Origin: Aquificaceae bacterium
GTDB taxonomy: Bacteria > Aquificota > Aquificia > Aquificales > Aquificaceae
Direction of reading: 5' to 3'
Assembly: GCA_015487365.1 (NCBI GenBank)
Contig: WFPT01000064.1
Span: 1 to 7,404 of the forward strand
DNA: 7,404 bases
The notes below the pieces were generated by a model, which searched no databases, had not been told where the DNA came from, and saw only the letters and a program-made list of their open reading frames with translations. A program made the translations under genes and the position numbers. Shown here in pieces: positions 6,519 through 7,404 of the stretch. The stretch's first letter is position 1. Each line of letters starts with the position of its first letter.

Positions 6519-7021
6519 TTTATCTCACCTCCTTTTTTTTCTACTTCGCTTATAAGGTAGATTACCGAAAGGAGACAACTATGCCTGTCCCTTGGGTCCA
6601 ACTCCCTTATTAGGTCAGTTTTTACTCCTTTCTTTTCCAAAAATTCTTTAAGCTCTTTTAAGGAAGAGGCTCCGTTAAGGTTAGTCTTGGTAAGGGCAAA
6701 GAGGAAAGGGACCTTACAGTCCTTGGAGAGAAACTCATACATTTTAAAGCTCTTTTCCCAGTCTTGCCTTTTGGTAGCATCAAACAAAAGTATGTATCCA
6801 CCACTTCCCTTGGCACAAACCTTCCAAAACTCACTAAACCTTTCCTCGTTTGGTAAGGAAATTACCAACACCTCTAAACCAAACTCCCCCAACAGTGTCC
6901 CTATGTATAGGGATAGGGTTTTACCTTTCCTTATTTCTATCAGGTTCTCCTTTCCCACCAAGGTTTTTATAAAGGACCTCTTTCCACTTCCCTTTGTCCC
7001 ACCTATAACCACTTTAAACAT
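6512..7021 (-). CDS. Pseudo-GTPase paralogue (G1), nucleotide-binding motifs degenerate
   Basis: A 169-residue member of the same paralogous trio, first of the three in the operon. The P-loop has the frame G8-TKGS-GK but Arg15 replaces the Mg-coordinating Thr/Ser. Switch II reads SLPNE (55-59) instead of DxxGQ, and the specificity motif reads TKTN (111-114) instead of NKxD. By established small-GTPase chemistry, loss of all three makes hydrolysis very unlikely and specific GTP binding doubtful. The fold is retained: the block RFSEFWKVCAKGSGGYILLFD (61-81) and the following DWE match G2 and G3 closely, and the frame is full-length, so this is a maintained gene rather than a decaying one. The start ATG at 7019-7021 has GGAGGG 6 nt upstream and lies 13 nt after the RB1 stop. 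It is likely a structural or regulatory partner of G2 or G3, perhaps held by RB1. Confidence 0.84.
   Translation of the reverse strand: MFKVVIGGTKGSGKRSFIKTLVGKENLIEIRKGKTLSLYIGTLLGEFGLEVLVISLPNEERFSEFWKVCAKGSGGYILLFDATKRQDWEKSFKMYEFLSKDCKVPFLFALTKTNLNGASSLKELKEFLEKKGVKTDLIRELDPRDRHSCLLSVIYLISEVEKKGGEIKC
6525..6534 (-). promoter_or_regulatory. Ten-base perfect Shine-Dalgarno for G2
   Basis: AAGGAGGTGA on the minus strand is fully complementary to the usual 16S rRNA 3' end. It lies 6 nt before the G2 ATG, inside the last codons of G1. It is the strongest ribosome-binding site in the window and fixes the G2 start. Confidence 0.8.
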
Positions 7022-7027
7022 TTTAGT

Positions 7028-7033
7028 CCCTCC
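7028..7033 (-). promoter_or_regulatory. Shine-Dalgarno for G1
   Basis: GGAGGG on the minus strand, 6 nt before the G1 ATG, sits in the 13-nt gap after the RB1 stop. It confirms the G1 start and gives this gene its own strong ribosome entry site. Confidence 0.7.
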
Positions 7034-7034
7034 A

Positions 7035-7404
7035 TCAAAACTTTAAACCCTCCAACTGCCTTTTAGTCCTTTCCATTTCCGAGTAAATGAGTCCTATCTT
7101 GGTCTCTTCGGGAGCAAGGGCCAAGAGGACCATTTCATCAACGAGTATGGAGGCTACCAAGTTTGTTTCCTTACCTTTGACTAAGATGTAGTTAGGGGGA
7201 TTTCCATCCACTTCCACCATTACCCTTTCCACGGTTGCAACCGCTGCTGCAATGAGGGCGGATATTCTCTCTTCGGGTAGGACCTTCTTTAAAAAGACAC
7301 TGGCTACTGGAAATCCATCACCTGTAAGTATCATAGCTCCATCAAGCTCCGCCCTCCTAACAAACTCTCCTAATCTGTTCTCGTATTCTTTTCTGATGGA
7401 GTGG
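7035..7404 (-). CDS. Roadblock/LC7-domain protein (RB1), MglB/CvnB-like; 5' end outside window
   Basis: About 122 residues are visible, nearly a full Roadblock/LC7 domain (about 120-130 in family members). The frame stays open past the Met at 7332-7334 to the right edge. The 23 codons before that Met encode an amphipathic helix (EYENRLGEFVRRAELDG) that belongs to the domain, so the true start lies beyond 7404 and the Met is internal. Then follow the typical strand-turn ILTGDGFPVAS, a helix rich in Ala (ERISALIAAAVATVERV), strands with NYILVKGKE and NLVASILVD, a core strand MVLLALAPEETKIGL, and a C-terminal helix. Such proteins dimerise and act on small GTPases as activators or scaffolds (MglB on MglA; CvnB in Streptomyces conservons). 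It is followed 13 nt later by the G1 pseudo-GTPase. There is no signal peptide or membrane segment in the visible part. Confidence 0.88.
   Translation of the reverse strand, partial: HSIRKEYENRLGEFVRRAELDGAMILTGDGFPVASVFLKKVLPEERISALIAAAVATVERVMVEVDGNPPNYILVKGKETNLVASILVDEMVLLALAPEETKIGLIYSEMERTKRQLEGLKF

Noticed and set aside
6533..6540. Run of eight A on the minus strand near the end of G1, followed by GG: possible programmed frameshift or transcriptional slippage site
   Set aside because: Both shifted frames hit a stop within a few codons and neither joins G1 to G2, so slippage would only change the last residues. The run abuts the strong G2 Shine-Dalgarno, which explains its composition well enough.
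5658..7046. Three plus-strand frames opposite G3, G2 and G1 (5658-6110, 6208-6450, 6687-7046) that resemble each other (shared SLNL text)
   Set aside because: The resemblance is the antisense shadow of the paralogous post-switch II block (RF-x-E-x-W); it follows from the duplication of the real genes and is not an independent gene family.
7035..7334. RB1 starting at the Met at 7332-7334 as a complete 99-residue protein
   Set aside because: The frame is open to the window edge and the 23 preceding codons encode the expected first helix of the Roadblock domain; a GGAG lies only 2 nt before this Met, too close for a good start.

Overview
The window looks like a chromosomal segment of a thermophilic, probably Aquificales-like bacterium. 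This is an inference. It rests on Lys/Glu-rich proteins, Arg codons dominated by AGG/AGA, frequent ATA for Ile, moderately AT-rich DNA and almost no intergenic space. No rRNA or marker gene is present to fix the taxonomy. Genes fill essentially the whole window, and I see no tRNA, rRNA, CRISPR array, insertion sequence or non-coding gap over 300 bases.

Plus strand, positions 1-1292: the C-terminal part of a heavy-metal-type RND efflux permease (CzcA/CusA family, cut by the left edge), followed 5 nt later by a small ExbD/TolR-type proton-channel protein. It converges with the minus-strand operon with no gap at all: the two stop codons are adjacent (1290-1292 and 1293-1295).

Minus strand, 7404 down to 1293: eight tightly packed genes that look like one operon, with gaps from 13 nt to a 44-nt overlap. 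In transcription order they are a Roadblock/LC7 protein (RB1, cut by the right edge); three tandem paralogous small Ras-like GTPase-fold proteins (G1, G2, G3); a second, divergent Roadblock/LC7-like protein (RB2); RlmN (radical-SAM 23S rRNA/tRNA adenine-C2 methyltransferase); PNPase with an extra C-terminal S1 domain; and a GNAT acetyltransferase.

The most interesting part is the five-gene cassette RB1-G1-G2-G3-RB2 (5074-7404). The three GTPase paralogues lose nucleotide-binding and catalytic motifs to increasing degrees. G3 keeps the P-loop, Gly-Gln and NKxD but lacks the DxxG Asp. G2 keeps the P-loop and NKxD but has lost all of switch II. G1 has lost the P-loop Thr/Ser, switch II and NKxD. 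A block just after switch II, including an invariant Trp and Cys, is nevertheless strongly conserved in all three. This suggests a multi-subunit switch with one or more pseudo-GTPase subunits held by two different Roadblock proteins, comparable in parts list to MglA/MglB, Streptomyces conservons or eukaryotic Rag/Ragulator. Its output is unknown. Co-transcription with rlmN and pnp may be functional or merely positional.
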